NCBI GenBank assembly: GCA_022579005.1 | Contig: MU401545.1 | Coordinates: forward strand, 79,236 to 143,235 | Reading direction: 5' to 3' | Length of the DNA: 64,000 nucleotides | DNA from: Poronia punctata | Lineage: Eukaryota; Ascomycota; Sordariomycetes; Xylariales; Xylariaceae | In this document: piece after piece, positions 46,401 through 58,128 of the stretch | How positions within the stretch are numbered: the stretch's first letter is position 1 | Layout of the letters: each line of letters begins with the position of its first letter | Program-made: the position numbers and the translations under genes | Notes under the pieces: model-generated | Databases searched by the model: none | Told to the model about the DNA's origin: nothing | Seen by the model: the letters and a program-made list of their open reading frames with translations, nothing else

Positions 46401-49400
46401 CATCTATAGCGATTGTAAGCTATTGGGATGAGATAGGTACTCATCAAATTAGACGAGGATTCTCTCATTTGTCCTGCTAACAGACGAACGGAGCGCTATC
46501 GCGACTGTTTGAAAAGACCACAGGACATGGATCGGTGGATTCAAGACCTTTCGACTTCGGGTGGACTTTGAAGATATGGCGCGGTCGATTTACCAAATAC
46601 TTATAAAAGAAATACAGAGAAGATATACATACGAAAAGAAGGGATATCGTAGGCATGCCAAGTGTTACGAGTGCGCTACCTGTAGTTGAAATTGTGGTGC
46701 TCTGCTCTGTTGTGCTGGAAACTGAAACGGCGTTGTTTGGAAGTAGGAGGTACCTGTGGGTGGATACCTTACCAAGGTACCTGAGGTTGGTGGAACCGGA
46801 CACCTTTACCCCACTTCCAGCCGCCCACATCTGGTTAACAAGCGCTAGCGCTTGTGGTCAGCCTTAATCAACGACCACAGGTAGGTACCTATCTAACCTA
46901 TTCCATACCGTAGCTACTGTTGTTACCTCCCACAATAACAAAGTATACAGAGTTTTAATGGTGTTATATACGTATGTATAAACTTGTGGTGAGGCTGACG
47001 CGAAACCGTTTTGAAATATTGCTTCTAGTCTGGCTGGCTTTGGCTTTGGTTCCGAAAGCACCGTGAGCTGCAGATGCCGCTCGGCTTTAGCCTTTCGTGG
47101 TTCGCCAGGCGGTTGCGGCTGGGAGCGTGGTATAGGTAGGTGCCCCAGGGAGCACCTGCAGTTTCATGGCGCTGGTTAGCAGCTCTCAACGGAGAGTGAC
47201 GATAAATGGTACCTACTTAGAGGGAGTAGGCCACATACATTTATACGATAGGAGCAATGCCGAAATCTAGGAGATTGGGCTGTTATACTACAATACCTAC
47301 TGGGAGATGGGTGGTGGCCGAGTATCCGGCTTTGTGGTTATCGTCCCGGCCGGTGCGCACGGTCAGAGGATATTTCACAAACAAGGTACTGCAATCTTTA
47401 TTTCGACCGTCTAGCAACATAATCATTGGTATTAGCTTCATCACCGGTATCCGTGTATACACGGACCCTTGGGATCCAACAAGTGACGCCTTGTATGGCC
47501 TGTTTGGTCATTGAGTTGGGTTCATCAACACTCCGCTCTATCTAGTGGCTGCCCAGACACGATCGCGGTGAGCGATTAGCGAGCGACAATACCTTTTGTA
47601 CAAGGGTAGCTGTGACACGTTCGTTTGACTGGGCCCTACTCGTACGCTTCGGCAGGGATTCCACTACTGATAGGTATGTCGAAACAGCCCCATACCACAC
47701 TAGATCGGCGTATCTACGTGTAATAAGTCAGGGAAGTGGTATCGTCAAGATTTTGGGTAACGACCTTGGGAGATTCTATGCCCAGGGCTGAGATGCTAAC
47801 GGGTTGGGTTAGGTGGGTAGTTTTCTATCTTGTAAGTAGATACCACGCCTGCTTATTTGACCTAAATGAAGTAAATCTCTATCCATTTGTGTATAAAAAT
47901 CTTTACAGACCGGAATATTTACACTGCGTGGAATTCTACGAATCTATTGACGCTTTCTAAGGCCCTGTCGGCCGAATAAGAAGCTGATTAGTTATGATTC
48001 ACACTGAACAGCATTGCTCTGAGCTTCCCCCCATGATAGTCCGGTTGATGTTTTACGTAGTAATTAAAACAGCAAGCGCAGCTTTTGCACGTGTTTATAA
48101 CTTGCCTTGATATATTATATATCTAAACAAGCATTGCCATATAGAAACTTGAAACACAAACCCTGTGTTAAATCAATATATTTTCCTTATGTAAGAGGTG
48201 CAGTTGTTATATGATTATGTTTGTACGAGTAGGTAGGTCCTGGTTAAAGGATGGAAGCAATTACAACTCGTACGTGTACTTGCCTCGCAGTAATCTTAAC
48301 CCAGGCCCAGTTTGTGGATTTTATATCTGCTTTCATCGTGTATAGGGACATACCTATAACATTTGCTGATGACCACCTGCACTGAGATGCTGCAGCCAAG
48401 ACTGCCCCACTTCGGTGCATTTCAGACCCAATGAGCTGCCATGATAGTTCGAGAATCAGTCGCCTGACCTGAAGAAAGTACAAGTCTCATGCGTAAAGTA
48501 CCTCAATTCTGCAGGAAAGTACCTCCCTTGGGTATCTTGTTAGCCTGCATCCCCCCAACAAAGCCTAGGTGTCTAGCGAATTAGGCGCACATCAGGATAC
48601 TCTAGCGCCCACGGCCCGGTACTGTCTATGCTACAAGGTACCCGTCTGGGTAGCAACGATACCTCGAGAAGGATATGTACCTTGAGCTACCCCTCCTCGC
48701 TCATCGTCAGAGACGGCGTCTGTGTTTGCTCTTTTTACCTCTCAATTCTTGTATGCCTGTCGTTCTACCTATGTGCCCGGTTTTCCTACTGCGTTAGGTA
48801 CCATTATTTTATCATTTCTCTTGTTTCTGGCCGCAGACCGTGCTCCGTCTCCTCCTTCTCCCATATATAGTTCTCCGTTTGTCCATAGATCGGCTGGAGC
48901 CATCATACGCTACGCTACTCTACCGACTGCAGTGTCGAGTTTCTATTCCCCTGGGTTCCCGTAGTCTCACCTTGGACCGCAAGCGAAAAGGTATCTGTCC
49001 TCCGGCACTCTCTTCGTCGAGGAGTTGAGGGAGCGAGCGAGTCCGTGAGTGCGCGCGCGGGTGAGTCCACACCTACAAGAGCTTGCTCACCAACCGCACT
49101 TGGCTGGCATCCTCCCGCGACCACCCCTTTTTTTCTCGGTCTATTCTGCTCGACGGCCACCTGCAAGACGCACAACCGCCGAGTCTACAACCAACTCCCT
49201 AGCTGACTAACTGTCGCGCAATAGTTCTGAGATCGCCAGGCAGTTGCTTCAGTAGAGGTTATCCTCCCCATTAATCATATTAGAGGTGAGTAAATATATC
49301 TAGAATGACTTGACACGTTGTGTATCGGCCGGCCGCGACACCTGATCACATCAAATACCCACGATAATTTGTTTGTTTATACGTTGTATATCTACCATCG

Positions 49401-50611
49401 TGGTCTACCACCACTGCCCTTTCACATCAGAACCATATCTGCATCAGCCCCTGCCCGCCTACCTACTCTACGCTGCTCTTCCCACCCATTCATCGTCTTC
49501 GCTGTTCTGGCTCATCCATTCGGACAATGCGCATCTCGACGTCGGCGTCCGTCTAGCAACATATGAGCTGAGGAACTATCGCCAGCCCGCCTGCCGTCCA
49601 TTTCCTTTGCAGCCTAGTAATCCCGACTCGCCCACCCCTGTTTTGATTGATTGTGGTCTCATGCGCTCGCCGCAAGAGCTTGCAGTCGTTTTTACAGGTA
49701 TTTTGCTATTGTAGCAGGTAGTCAACCCGTACCTTCAGTGAATGCTCCTGTACAGAATACATACCTTTGTACCTATATACCCATATGTGCTTACCTGATC
49801 AATGTACCACTTCAGTTGTCATTAGGTTATTAGCACCGCCCACCCACCATCTACCACCTGTTCTGGTCCTATCTCTCCCCCGTTGATTCTTATTTGAGCA
49901 CCTGGGCTGTTCACAAAGCTTGGTCGGCTGGCCTGACTTGACCTCATTACCTAACAAGCAATCTGTAAAGTCACGGTCGTCATCCCATCCTATCACCTCT
50001 CCTCTTACAATCTAAATTATCCCTGAAAACCCCGCCAGAATCCCAACCCTGCCTGCCTGCCTACCTATCTCTCTTACTTCCCTCCCGTTCGACCTCTACC
50101 CACCAACCACCAGACCAACCTAGTACATCCAACCCAATACCGAACCGCTTTTCCAGCGACACCCGCTACTTTCTTTCTTAAACCGAGTTACACTTATCCG
50201 CACATTCACATTCTGACCAGTACCTCAGTGTGTGTGTGTGCCCTTCTTATCAGTCAAAACGACTCCACCAAACATCCTCGCCCGCACTCTTGTATTTGCA
50301 TCGCAACGGGATTGCAATTCTGCCCTCAATCCTTCCCCGTCCAGCGCTTACGTTGACGCTCCATCCGACGGCCCGTCCCCTTGTCTTCACCTTCCCCAAG
50401 ACAGACCGACTCACCCGAGCACCACGTTCAGCCTATCCGCCAATCAAGTGTCACCAGAAGCACACAATACAACTGTTCCACCATTACCAGTCATTGCCCA
50501 ACACGGCGTCCACAACTCGGTCTCGGACGCTCTCCACCTCTGCTTCCTGACCATTAGAGGCCACTTGGACTGTATCCTACGTAGTGCATCCAAGGCTGAT
50601 ATATTTCCACA

Positions 50612-52084
50612 ATGTCGCAGAATCGCCCGACTGCGGCATTCAATTCACTCCGCATGGGAGGTGAGTCTAGCCCATCCATCGACCCCTCCTTTCCAGCGCC
50701 CCATACTGATGCAACATCTAGAGCTCATCCGCGAAAAGGTCCAAGACGGCGTCACCGGCGAGACGAGGGACCTGCAATATACCCAGTGCAAAATTGTCGG
50801 AAATGGCTCGTTTGGCGTCGTTTTCCAGACCAAGCTGTCGCCCTCAGGCGAAGATGCCGCCATAAAGCGCGTTCTGCAAGACAAACGGTTCAAGGCAAGT
50901 TGATAAATTCATGCGGACATGTCCTGTAATGCTAAATGTCATGCTCTGCTAGAACCGAGAGCTCCAGATTATGCGCATTGTGCGACATCCGAATATCGTA
51001 CACCTCAAGGCCTTTTATTACTCCAATGGGGAGCGGGTGAGCATCGACCCCGGTCCTGTTTACTTCCAAGTATTGCTTTCTAACGGTTTGGGTAGAAGGA
51101 CGAAGTATACCTCAACCTGGTGCAAGAGTTCGTTCCCGAGACCGTGTACCGGGCTTCCAGGTTCTTCAACAAAATGAAGACGACTATGCCAATTCTCGAA
51201 GTCAAGCTGTATATCTACCAACTGTTTCGTGCTTTGGCCTACATCCACTCTCAGGGCATCTGCCACCGCGACATCAAGCCACAAAACCTTCTGCTTGACC
51301 CCAACACTGGAATTCTCAAGCTATGCGACTTTGGAAGCGCTAAGATCTTGGTGGAAAATGAACCCAACGTATCCTACATTTGCTCTAGATACTACAGAGC
51401 GCCGGAGTTGATCTTTGGCGCCACCAACTACACTACCAAGATAGGTGAGAAACATGTCTCGGCTGGATTTTTGGCCCCTTTCTAACAGTCACGTAGATGT
51501 TTGGTCGACTGGCTGCGTAATGGCGGAGTTAATGCTGGGCCAACCTTTGTTCCCTGGAGAGTCTGGTATTGATCAACTCGTGGAAATCATCAAAGTTCTG
51601 GGAACACCTACCAGAGAACAAATTCGAACTATGAACCCGAACTATATGGAGCACAAGTTCCCACAGATCAAGCCTCACCCATTTAATAAGGTGTTCAGAA
51701 AGGCCGACCCTGGTGCGCTGGACTTGATTGCGAAGTTGTTGGAATACACGCCGACGGAACGCCTGAGCGCCATTGACGCAATGGTACACCCGTTCTTTGA
51801 CGAGCTGCGGGAACCAAATACCAAGCTTCCAGACTCGCGACACTCCAGCGGCCAGCTGAGGGACCTGCCTCCCTTGTTCGATTTTACCAAACACGGTGAG
51901 TACATTGATGATGAACAAACTCAGTCGAGATACTAATTTCCTGTTGCTAGAATTGTCAATTGCGCCACATTTGAACCATAAGCTGGTCCCACCATATATG
52001 AGGCAATCACTACTCAACCGGGGGATTGACATCGACAATTTCACACCAATCCCGAAGCAGGATATGATGGCGCGATTAGATTGA
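50612..52084 (+). CDS. gsk3: Glycogen synthase kinase 3 orthologue (GSK-3)
   Basis: Exons 50612-50660, 50722-50894, 50953-51036, 51096-51444, 51497-51895 and 51951-52084 total 1188 nt, 395 residues, the usual fungal GSK-3 length. Seen: the glycine loop [24 protein letters not shown], the catalytic loop [16 protein letters not shown], the activation-loop Tyr in [13 protein letters not shown], and [13 protein letters not shown] near the C-lobe end. The five introns are 50-61 nt. The second is GC-AG (AAG/GCAAGT); the others are GT-AG. GSK-3 is a Ser/Thr kinase controlling development, stress and metabolism. An ATG lies inside intron 1 near 50709 in frame with exon 2 ([10 protein letters not shown]), so transcription from inside intron 1 could give an alternative N-terminus. 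Confidence 0.97.
50895..50952 (+). other. GC-AG intron of GSK-3
   Basis: The exon ends AAG and the intron begins GCAAGT, with acceptor TGCTAG. No GT donor nearby keeps the frame, while this join gives the invariant KRFKNRELQIM. GC donors with an otherwise perfect consensus are a known minor class. Confidence 0.92.
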
Positions 52085-53863
52085 GCCCACACCCTAGCAG
52101 TGGCCTCGACTTTCTGACTGCACATGTTGCCTGTATCGTAGCAGCCACACCTGCTTGCCTGCCGGATTTGTATACGACTTGACCCATCCCACTTTAGATT
52201 TATGAAAGCAGCATACGCGGAAAGAGAGAGCCATTCGCCTGTCTCGATGCCTTTTCGCCTAGAGCTGCTACGATGAAGAATCACGAGACCAGACTCTATG
52301 TGTATGAGTCTGGACGTACGCCCCTGTTGACACCATGATCGGTCTGGCAATTTCTAGGATGTCTATTGGGGCTCTCGAGCTATGGTGAGACTTGATCTTG
52401 GCGGCTCAAGTGCGGGAGGGGGGACAGCCTAAGTTGCGATGTCTAGTAGTGACTGGGACACGAAATATGCATGCGTGTTCTTAGTTTTCTTCTATGCATG
52501 ACTGAGACGGCATTTGCTTTTATTACTTGTTCAGTTATTTGCTTTGTCCCTTGTGGTAGAACAACCACGAGGTGGCTGGATCCCCTTTACGTGGCCTCTC
52601 GGATTCCCGTAGACACTTGTTGAGAGAAGGGCCGATGGCGTATATTTTGTTGGACGAGGGCGGTGGCGTCGGAGTAGCGCCCAAGGGCTTGGTCACCGAG
52701 AGACGCATGCATGTTCCATTTGGATGGGACTTGACTTCACAGAAGTGCAGATATGTGCCCTGGGAAAAGATTCGGATAGCCCAAAAGATTTCTTTCAGCA
52801 TGGGACGGAATACGCCTGCTTGACGCAGAAGTGGGAGGGAGCAAAAGAGAAAGGGAAAAACGTACAAAAAAAAGAAGCCAAGGCCTGTTATCTGTGATGG
52901 AATACCAGAAGAGAAGATGGCAAAAACCGTACGACTTAACTAGGTATACAGGAGCAGTCTTCGCCCAAGAGAAGCCAGCATTATCTATCCTTTTGTTTGT
53001 TACCGGGATGCCCCGAGCTGTTTACAGATGTGTGAGGAAAGAAAATACTGACTACTCGTAGGTAAGGCAACTGACCTATCGACACTTAGGTGTCTACCTA
53101 CTTACTTATATCTTGATTTTCCCACCTATCCCTTTTACGCATATCCTTCTTGCCCAGTAGGCAACCTTGGATATTAATGTGTCCTGATCTTGTAGAGCTT
53201 GCCTTTAAATGCACGTAGGACTTGTTGGGGAAAGGGGCACCTGGCAAAGCCCGGCGTAGGATAATAACATCGGGGAATCACCCACTTTCTGCCAGGGGTT
53301 TTGTGTATGTTGTGCAGAAAATCCAAAGGTGAAGCAAGGTAAGCATGTTTTGTACGTGTACACATTATTAATGATGATCATGGTTGTATATAACCTCATT
53401 ATTTGTATGTGTTGGCAGAATATATCTACAAGCACAGTGCCACCAGACACATTACCAACAGTGTAATGTTTCAAATGTGGGTCCGTGCGCCTACGCGCGT
53501 CACGCACGTCAAGCTCTGATGGGACCGGACCCTACCTATTTCGGTTCCTAGTACGGTGTACCTCTAGCCTTCTAATAAGCCAGTACCTCTGGAGCTCACC
53601 TTGCCTCTACGCGTAAATTAAGAGTGAACTAAGTTAGATCGGATTGTGTGCATCAACTCCAGACAAACTGCATGCATTTATGCTAGATATTTCCAAGTCG
53701 CGCGGCTTATCCCCAGAACCTTCTTCATTACTTCTTCACATATCACGCCTCAAAATTCCACAACTTAATTCCAAACAATTGGCATACGAGCCCGACCGAA
53801 GTGCAAACGGCATCCGCAAAAGTGAGCCTCCGGGTGGGCTTTTCCCTAACCTAGGTTTGTACA
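52085..53863. other. Intergenic region, no supported gene
   Basis: About 1.8 kb between GSK-3 and CBP80, both on the + strand. Two overlapping ORFs near 52535-52867 on opposite strands have no recognisable product and were not called. A TACTCGTA motif lies near 53053. Confidence 0.55.
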
Positions 53864-56432
53864 ATGGCCGATTATGATCGCAGACCGCATGGAGGGCAGG
53901 GCTACAATAACCGCAGGAAACGTTATCGAGGTGAGCTATTCTCCAGTGCTGAGCCGGCACCTGAAACGAATATTGTGAAGTGGTACTTACGATGTTTTAT
54001 GTAGACGACGACGAACACGATCGTCGGTCGCAACGACGTCGCCATGAAGCACCACTACCGGTTCGTATACGAAAGCAGCTTTTAAGTTTGGCGGAATCTC
54101 CTGTCCGGCGACCGCACGAGGAGGTTCAATCGATTGCAAAACTTGTTGGTGAAAACTACGATGATCCAGAGGTACAAACTGGATTTCTGGACCTTGTGGC
54201 CCAGATGGTGCTAGAGCAGCCACTTAAAACCCCCTTCGTCGCCGCGGTCGTTTTAGTCGTCAACACTTTGAAGCCCGAGGCCCTGGATGTGCTCCTAGCG
54301 CGCATCGTCTCTGCGACCGAGGAGAAGGTCAGCGCGGGCGAATGGCGCGACGTGAAGCTCTACCTCAAGTTCCTGGCCTGCCTGCAAGGTAGCCTCGAAG
54401 GTGACGGGTTGTTCCCGGTGCTGGATGAGTTGTTCAGTCGTGCTGTCGATTTGCAAACGGCGAGCTCTGAAGACGTGAGTCGTAACGCCTGCTCCACCCG
54501 TTCTCTTAGATTCCTCCTAACAAATACACATTCTTGCTAGACCATCGGAACCGAGCTTGTCAAGATCATTCTTCTTACGATTCCATACATCCTGGCTGCC
54601 GCCCCCTCGGCGGAATCACAACAAAAGGCGGCCGAACTCATGGACAAGACAGACATAATCGCGTCCGAGCCGCATGCGTTACAAGTGCTTATCGATCCGT
54701 TCCACCCAGAGAACGGAGCTGAAAGCCCGGCAGCCAACATGAGCCTTATCGGTCTGCTTCAGAAGCAGCTACAGAACGAGGCTGCGAACGGCTGGCCTCT
54801 TTCGTGCCTGCCTAGGCCGTGGAAGATGCCGCTTGAGGAGATTGAGCAACAGGAGAAACTGGACACGGCCCAGAAACATACACTGCCAACTATATCCCTT
54901 CCGGACAAAGTCATCACTGGTCCTCGGCCCTTGTTTCCCGAAATTTATTACTCAGTCTACGTGCAACAAGACGTCGAATCTGTTCCATCGGTTACGAGCA
55001 TCGCGTCGTCTCTGATTCGAGATGCGCTCCTTGATACGATCAACGTGCTGGACTTTAATCGGAACGTCGCGGCTCGCTTCCTCATAGATGCGGACTGTTA
55101 CTTTGCGCCAGGCACTTTCGTCAAGAGAGCAACCCCATTTGATCGTCTTCGGGAAATGGATGGAGGGGACCGTTCGACATGGAAGCCGGAGGATGTTGCC
55201 GTGGATGCAGTCTTCTCACAGCTGTTTCAACTTCCAAGCGCCGAACATAAACTAGTCTACTACCATTCCGTCCTCACAGAAGCCTGCAAGATCGCACCTG
55301 CGGCCATTGCTCCTAGTCTCGGTCGTGCCATTCGCTATTGCTATCAGAATATCCACCGCCTAGACCTCGAGCTCAGTTACCGCTTTCTGGACTGGTTCGC
55401 GCACCACCTTAGCAACTTCGGGTTTATGTGGAAGTGGGCAGAATGGGTCGAGGACGTCAACCTCCCAGATATGCATCCATGCAAGGCTTTTATCCTAGGC
55501 GCCTTGGACAAGGAGATTCGCCTAAGTTTCGCTCAGCGCATCAAGGGGACGTTACCCGAACCGTACCAGGTCCTAATCGGCCCCGAGAAGGAGCAAGACA
55601 CTCCCGAGTTCAAGTTCAACAACGAGCGTAAGTGGTTATGCACCTGACCATGTGACGTAGATTCGTAAAGTTAGGTAGCCAGTTAACTAACGACTGATCA
55701 GACACCCCCTTTTCCGCCGAGGGGAAGGAGCTAGCGGCTCTCCTAAGACGCAAGGCACCAGACGAGGAGATGCAACCCGTTATCGATCGTATTCACTCGG
55801 CAGCGCTCGACCAATCCATAGATCCGGTCGTGTCGAGCACGGACGTGTTCATGACGGCTGTTTGTTGGGTGGGGTCCAAATCATTGTCCCATGTCCTTGC
55901 CTGCATCGAGCGTACTAAGGATAGACTGCTCGATGCCGGCGCTGCGTCTGAAGCTGCTAGAGTGCAGATCATTACCGCCGTTATGAACTATTGGTCGGCT
56001 CACCCCGGTGTCGCTATCAGCATCATCGAGAAGCTCCTGAACTACTCCATCGTAAACCCAAATACGGTCATCGAATGGGCAATAGTCGGGGACCGTGCCG
56101 GTGCCTCCGGCCAGGCGTTGAGCAAAGCATGGGTGTTTGAATTTGTTTTCACTACCATCGTAAAGGTAACCACCAGACTCCGCCAGGCGATCAAGAATGG
56201 CGGGAAAGAAGGAGCACAGGAGGATATAGTTGGTATGCGCGAGCTCTTCAAGATTACGAATGACGCGCTCTTGAGCTGGGCAGACGGTACGAAGGATCAA
56301 CTCATGGATTCCGGCGTTTCGGATGGGGGCGAAGACTTGGTGAAACGGTGGGGTGAGCGATGGCTCAGAGTATTCCGACGACGACTTGCCATTGAGGAAG
56401 CATTCTTGCTCGAAAACCAAGAATCGTCTTGA
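53864..56432 (+). CDS. CBC1: Nuclear cap-binding protein large subunit (CBP80/Sto1)
   Basis: Exons 53864-53930, 54005-54474, 54541-55627 and 55702-56432 total 2355 nt, 784 residues. The introns use GTGAGC, GTGAGT and GTAAGT donors; branch sites CCTAAC and GACTGAT are visible. The N-terminus is Arg/Asp-rich (YNNRRKRYRDDDEHDRRSQRRR), an RNA-binding/nuclear-signal type start. It is followed by an MIF4G-like helical region (VQSIAKLVGENYDDPEVQ...) and two further MIF4G-like domains (VDAVFSQLFQLPSAEHKLVYYH; MNYWSAHPGVAISIIEKLLN). CBP80 with CBP20 binds the mRNA 5' cap co-transcriptionally and links it to splicing, export and decay. The C-terminus ends in a charged helix (RVFRRRLAIEEAFLLENQ). No abnormality is seen. 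Confidence 0.95.
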
Positions 56433-57282
56433 AGGAAAGGGGTTTGAGAAACACAGGCAGGACTTGTCGGCTGCGCGGTCCCCCCTTTTCACTTTAATAA
56501 AGGAGTTGACCGTGCTTCATATTGCCTGCAGGTCACAAGGTCGAATCATTCCGTTGATCTACAGAGACGCGACTGCATGTCGCTTTGCTGGTGCATTTTT
56601 TGGGGGTGACTGTATCTTTAGTCATGGTTACCGGATGGGGTTGATAATACTGCAACTGTAAACTACCAAATCAAATAGCTCATACTACTGATCTTCCCCA
56701 ATACCTTGCTTGACCATCTGTTCATGACGGATTCAGCTGGTTATGACTGTATTTGCCCTCCTTAGCCCTCCTTAGCCCTCCTTCGCCCACCTTCAGTAGG
56801 CATCACCCGACTACTTGGAAAGTAGGGTATGTTGTTACTATTTTACAGCCGTTCCATCAGACAAATCACTATAATCGTGGCCACTCTCGACCGTACTGTC
56901 TGGACATGTGGTAGGCAGCATCAGGATTGTTCATTACATTGTATTATACACGGCACGCTCGCAGCAAAGAGCGCGCGAACCACATCAACGCCAGCCCTGC
57001 TGCATTGCGCCTCTATGATATCCCGCACCAGGAGTCAGGTTTCCGCATACGAGACGTGCGTAAGACGGATGAGTTGGTAATGTACACGTTGGATCGTCGT
57101 AATCTAATTATTTGGGGGTCGCAAGCGTGATATTTAGGTAAGAGGCGAGAGAAGTCTATATAGCCAAACAAGACTATCGTCAGTGATGTTTAAAAAGGAA
57201 CAGGGACTTGGGGAACATTTCACCTTATAATGGAAGGACGAGGATCGCTGCGGGTGTAGCCTGTAGATCGAGAATATCTGAG
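56433..57282. other. Convergent intergenic region
   Basis: 850 bp between the 3' ends of CBP80 (+) and the small spliced gene (-). It contains three units of CCCTCCTTAG (56756-56785, the third ending CG). No gene is supported. Confidence 0.55.
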
Positions 57283-57589
57283 TCAGAAATATTTCCTTGC
57301 TTGGGGTCGGATTTCAAGCTCGAGGTTGTTCTTTTTCATATCGTACCGAAATATAGGATCATCGGCAAATAGCCACTGTTGTTTTTGGTCAGAGAGAAAT
57401 TCTTTTTTTGGCGCCTGAGCAGAAAGGTTTGGTTTGACCTACTAATGCAGAGCAACTCGTGAGACCTCGATGATCTTGCCAATGCGCTCCTATAATTCCT
57501 ATAGCGTAAGCTTCCCTTCTTTTCCCCGGTTGAAAATGCTCTTGTTGGGTTGAAGGGCGCACCTTGGATTCCTCGGAAAGGGCGAACAT
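57283..57589 (-). CDS. Small spliced gene, unknown function
   Basis: Proposed exons (minus) 57589-57563, 57489-57466 and 57414-57283 give 60 residues starting MFALSEESK and ending LELEIRPQARKYF. The last exon reads as a well-behaved protein (APKKEFLSDQKQQWLFADDP). Both introns (73 and 51 nt) have AG acceptors preceded by pyrimidine/AT-rich sequence (AATTATAG, TTCTGCTCAG), and both joins keep phase 0; the donors GTGCGC and GTCTCA are weak. The frame is open upstream of the ATG to about 57718 without another ATG (FLREKKSPN directly before Met; RINPPASSRAYARPP further up). An upstream exon is therefore possible and the N-terminus is uncertain; that upstream part has a mitochondrial-presequence look. 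The gene is divergent from SF3B4. I do not recognise the family. Confidence 0.5.
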
Positions 57590-58128
57590 GTTGGGCGATT
57601 TCTTCTCTCTGAGGAAATATTCGGTAGTGGGCTGATGGTGAATGTCTGGCGGCCGCGCGTAAGCTCTTGATGAGGCGGGTGGGTTGATACGTCGTGATGT
57701 GAACGATGGGCCGGACAATAAAAAGATGACGGAGCTTGTTACCTACCGATGTCCTCCTAAAATTCAAGCAATCAATTGCGTTGGAGATACGGAAGAGCGA
57801 TACCAGGTTAGGTAAAGTACCTCCAAGTACCTAAGGTACCTTCCCAAAAGTCGGAGCGGTGACAGCCCAACTCGACTTGTTGCCGGCTGAAAAGAAATCG
57901 ATAAGGTGGACTACAGTGGATTGATTGTGGAACTAGCACCTGGTCTCGGAATTCTACTCGTACCTAGACATTGAGCTTTTGGCTTGGCATCTTCAAATCG
58001 CATCGTCGCGTCTTATCGAATGCATGTTTTAAACGTCTCGAGTTTTCCTACTTCATAACGTACACCCCGATTCCCGATTCCCTTTCCCGACACATTACCT
58101 TGCGAACGCGGAGAACGAGTCTGGAAGT
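57590..58128. other. Divergent promoter region of the small gene and SF3B4
   Basis: 540 bp, possibly including 5' exon sequence of the small minus-strand gene. It has TAGGTA/GTACCT repeats near 57810-57842 and a TACTCGTA motif near 57955. Confidence 0.5.

Larger units (their letters stand above)
35733..50611. other. Gene desert of nearly 15 kb between Elp2 and GSK-3
   Basis: No ORF longer than about 120 codons makes sense as a protein, and I could not assemble spliced genes from the pieces. It is not conspicuously AT-rich or degraded in the way RIP-mutated transposons are. TACGAGTA/TACTCGTA motifs occur repeatedly (near 36179, 40840, 42992, 44366, 45885, 46062, 47639, 48221). Small tandem repeats lie at 39001-39027 and 39501-39540, an A run of about 25 near 40698, and an alternating purine-pyrimidine tract at 43450-43480. 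From about 49400 to 50611 the + strand is C/T-rich and probably forms the long leader/promoter of GSK-3. Non-coding RNA genes cannot be excluded. Confidence 0.6.

Noticed and set aside
50232..50903. 223-codon ORF running from the GSK-3 leader into exon 2.
   Set aside because: It starts at GTG, has no ATG before intron 1, and consists of C/T-rich leader read as Pro/Ser/Thr. The standard GSK-3 model is complete without it.
52535..52867. Overlapping ORFs of 110 and 83 codons on opposite strands.
   Set aside because: Neither has a recognisable sequence, and no flanking splice sites extend either one.
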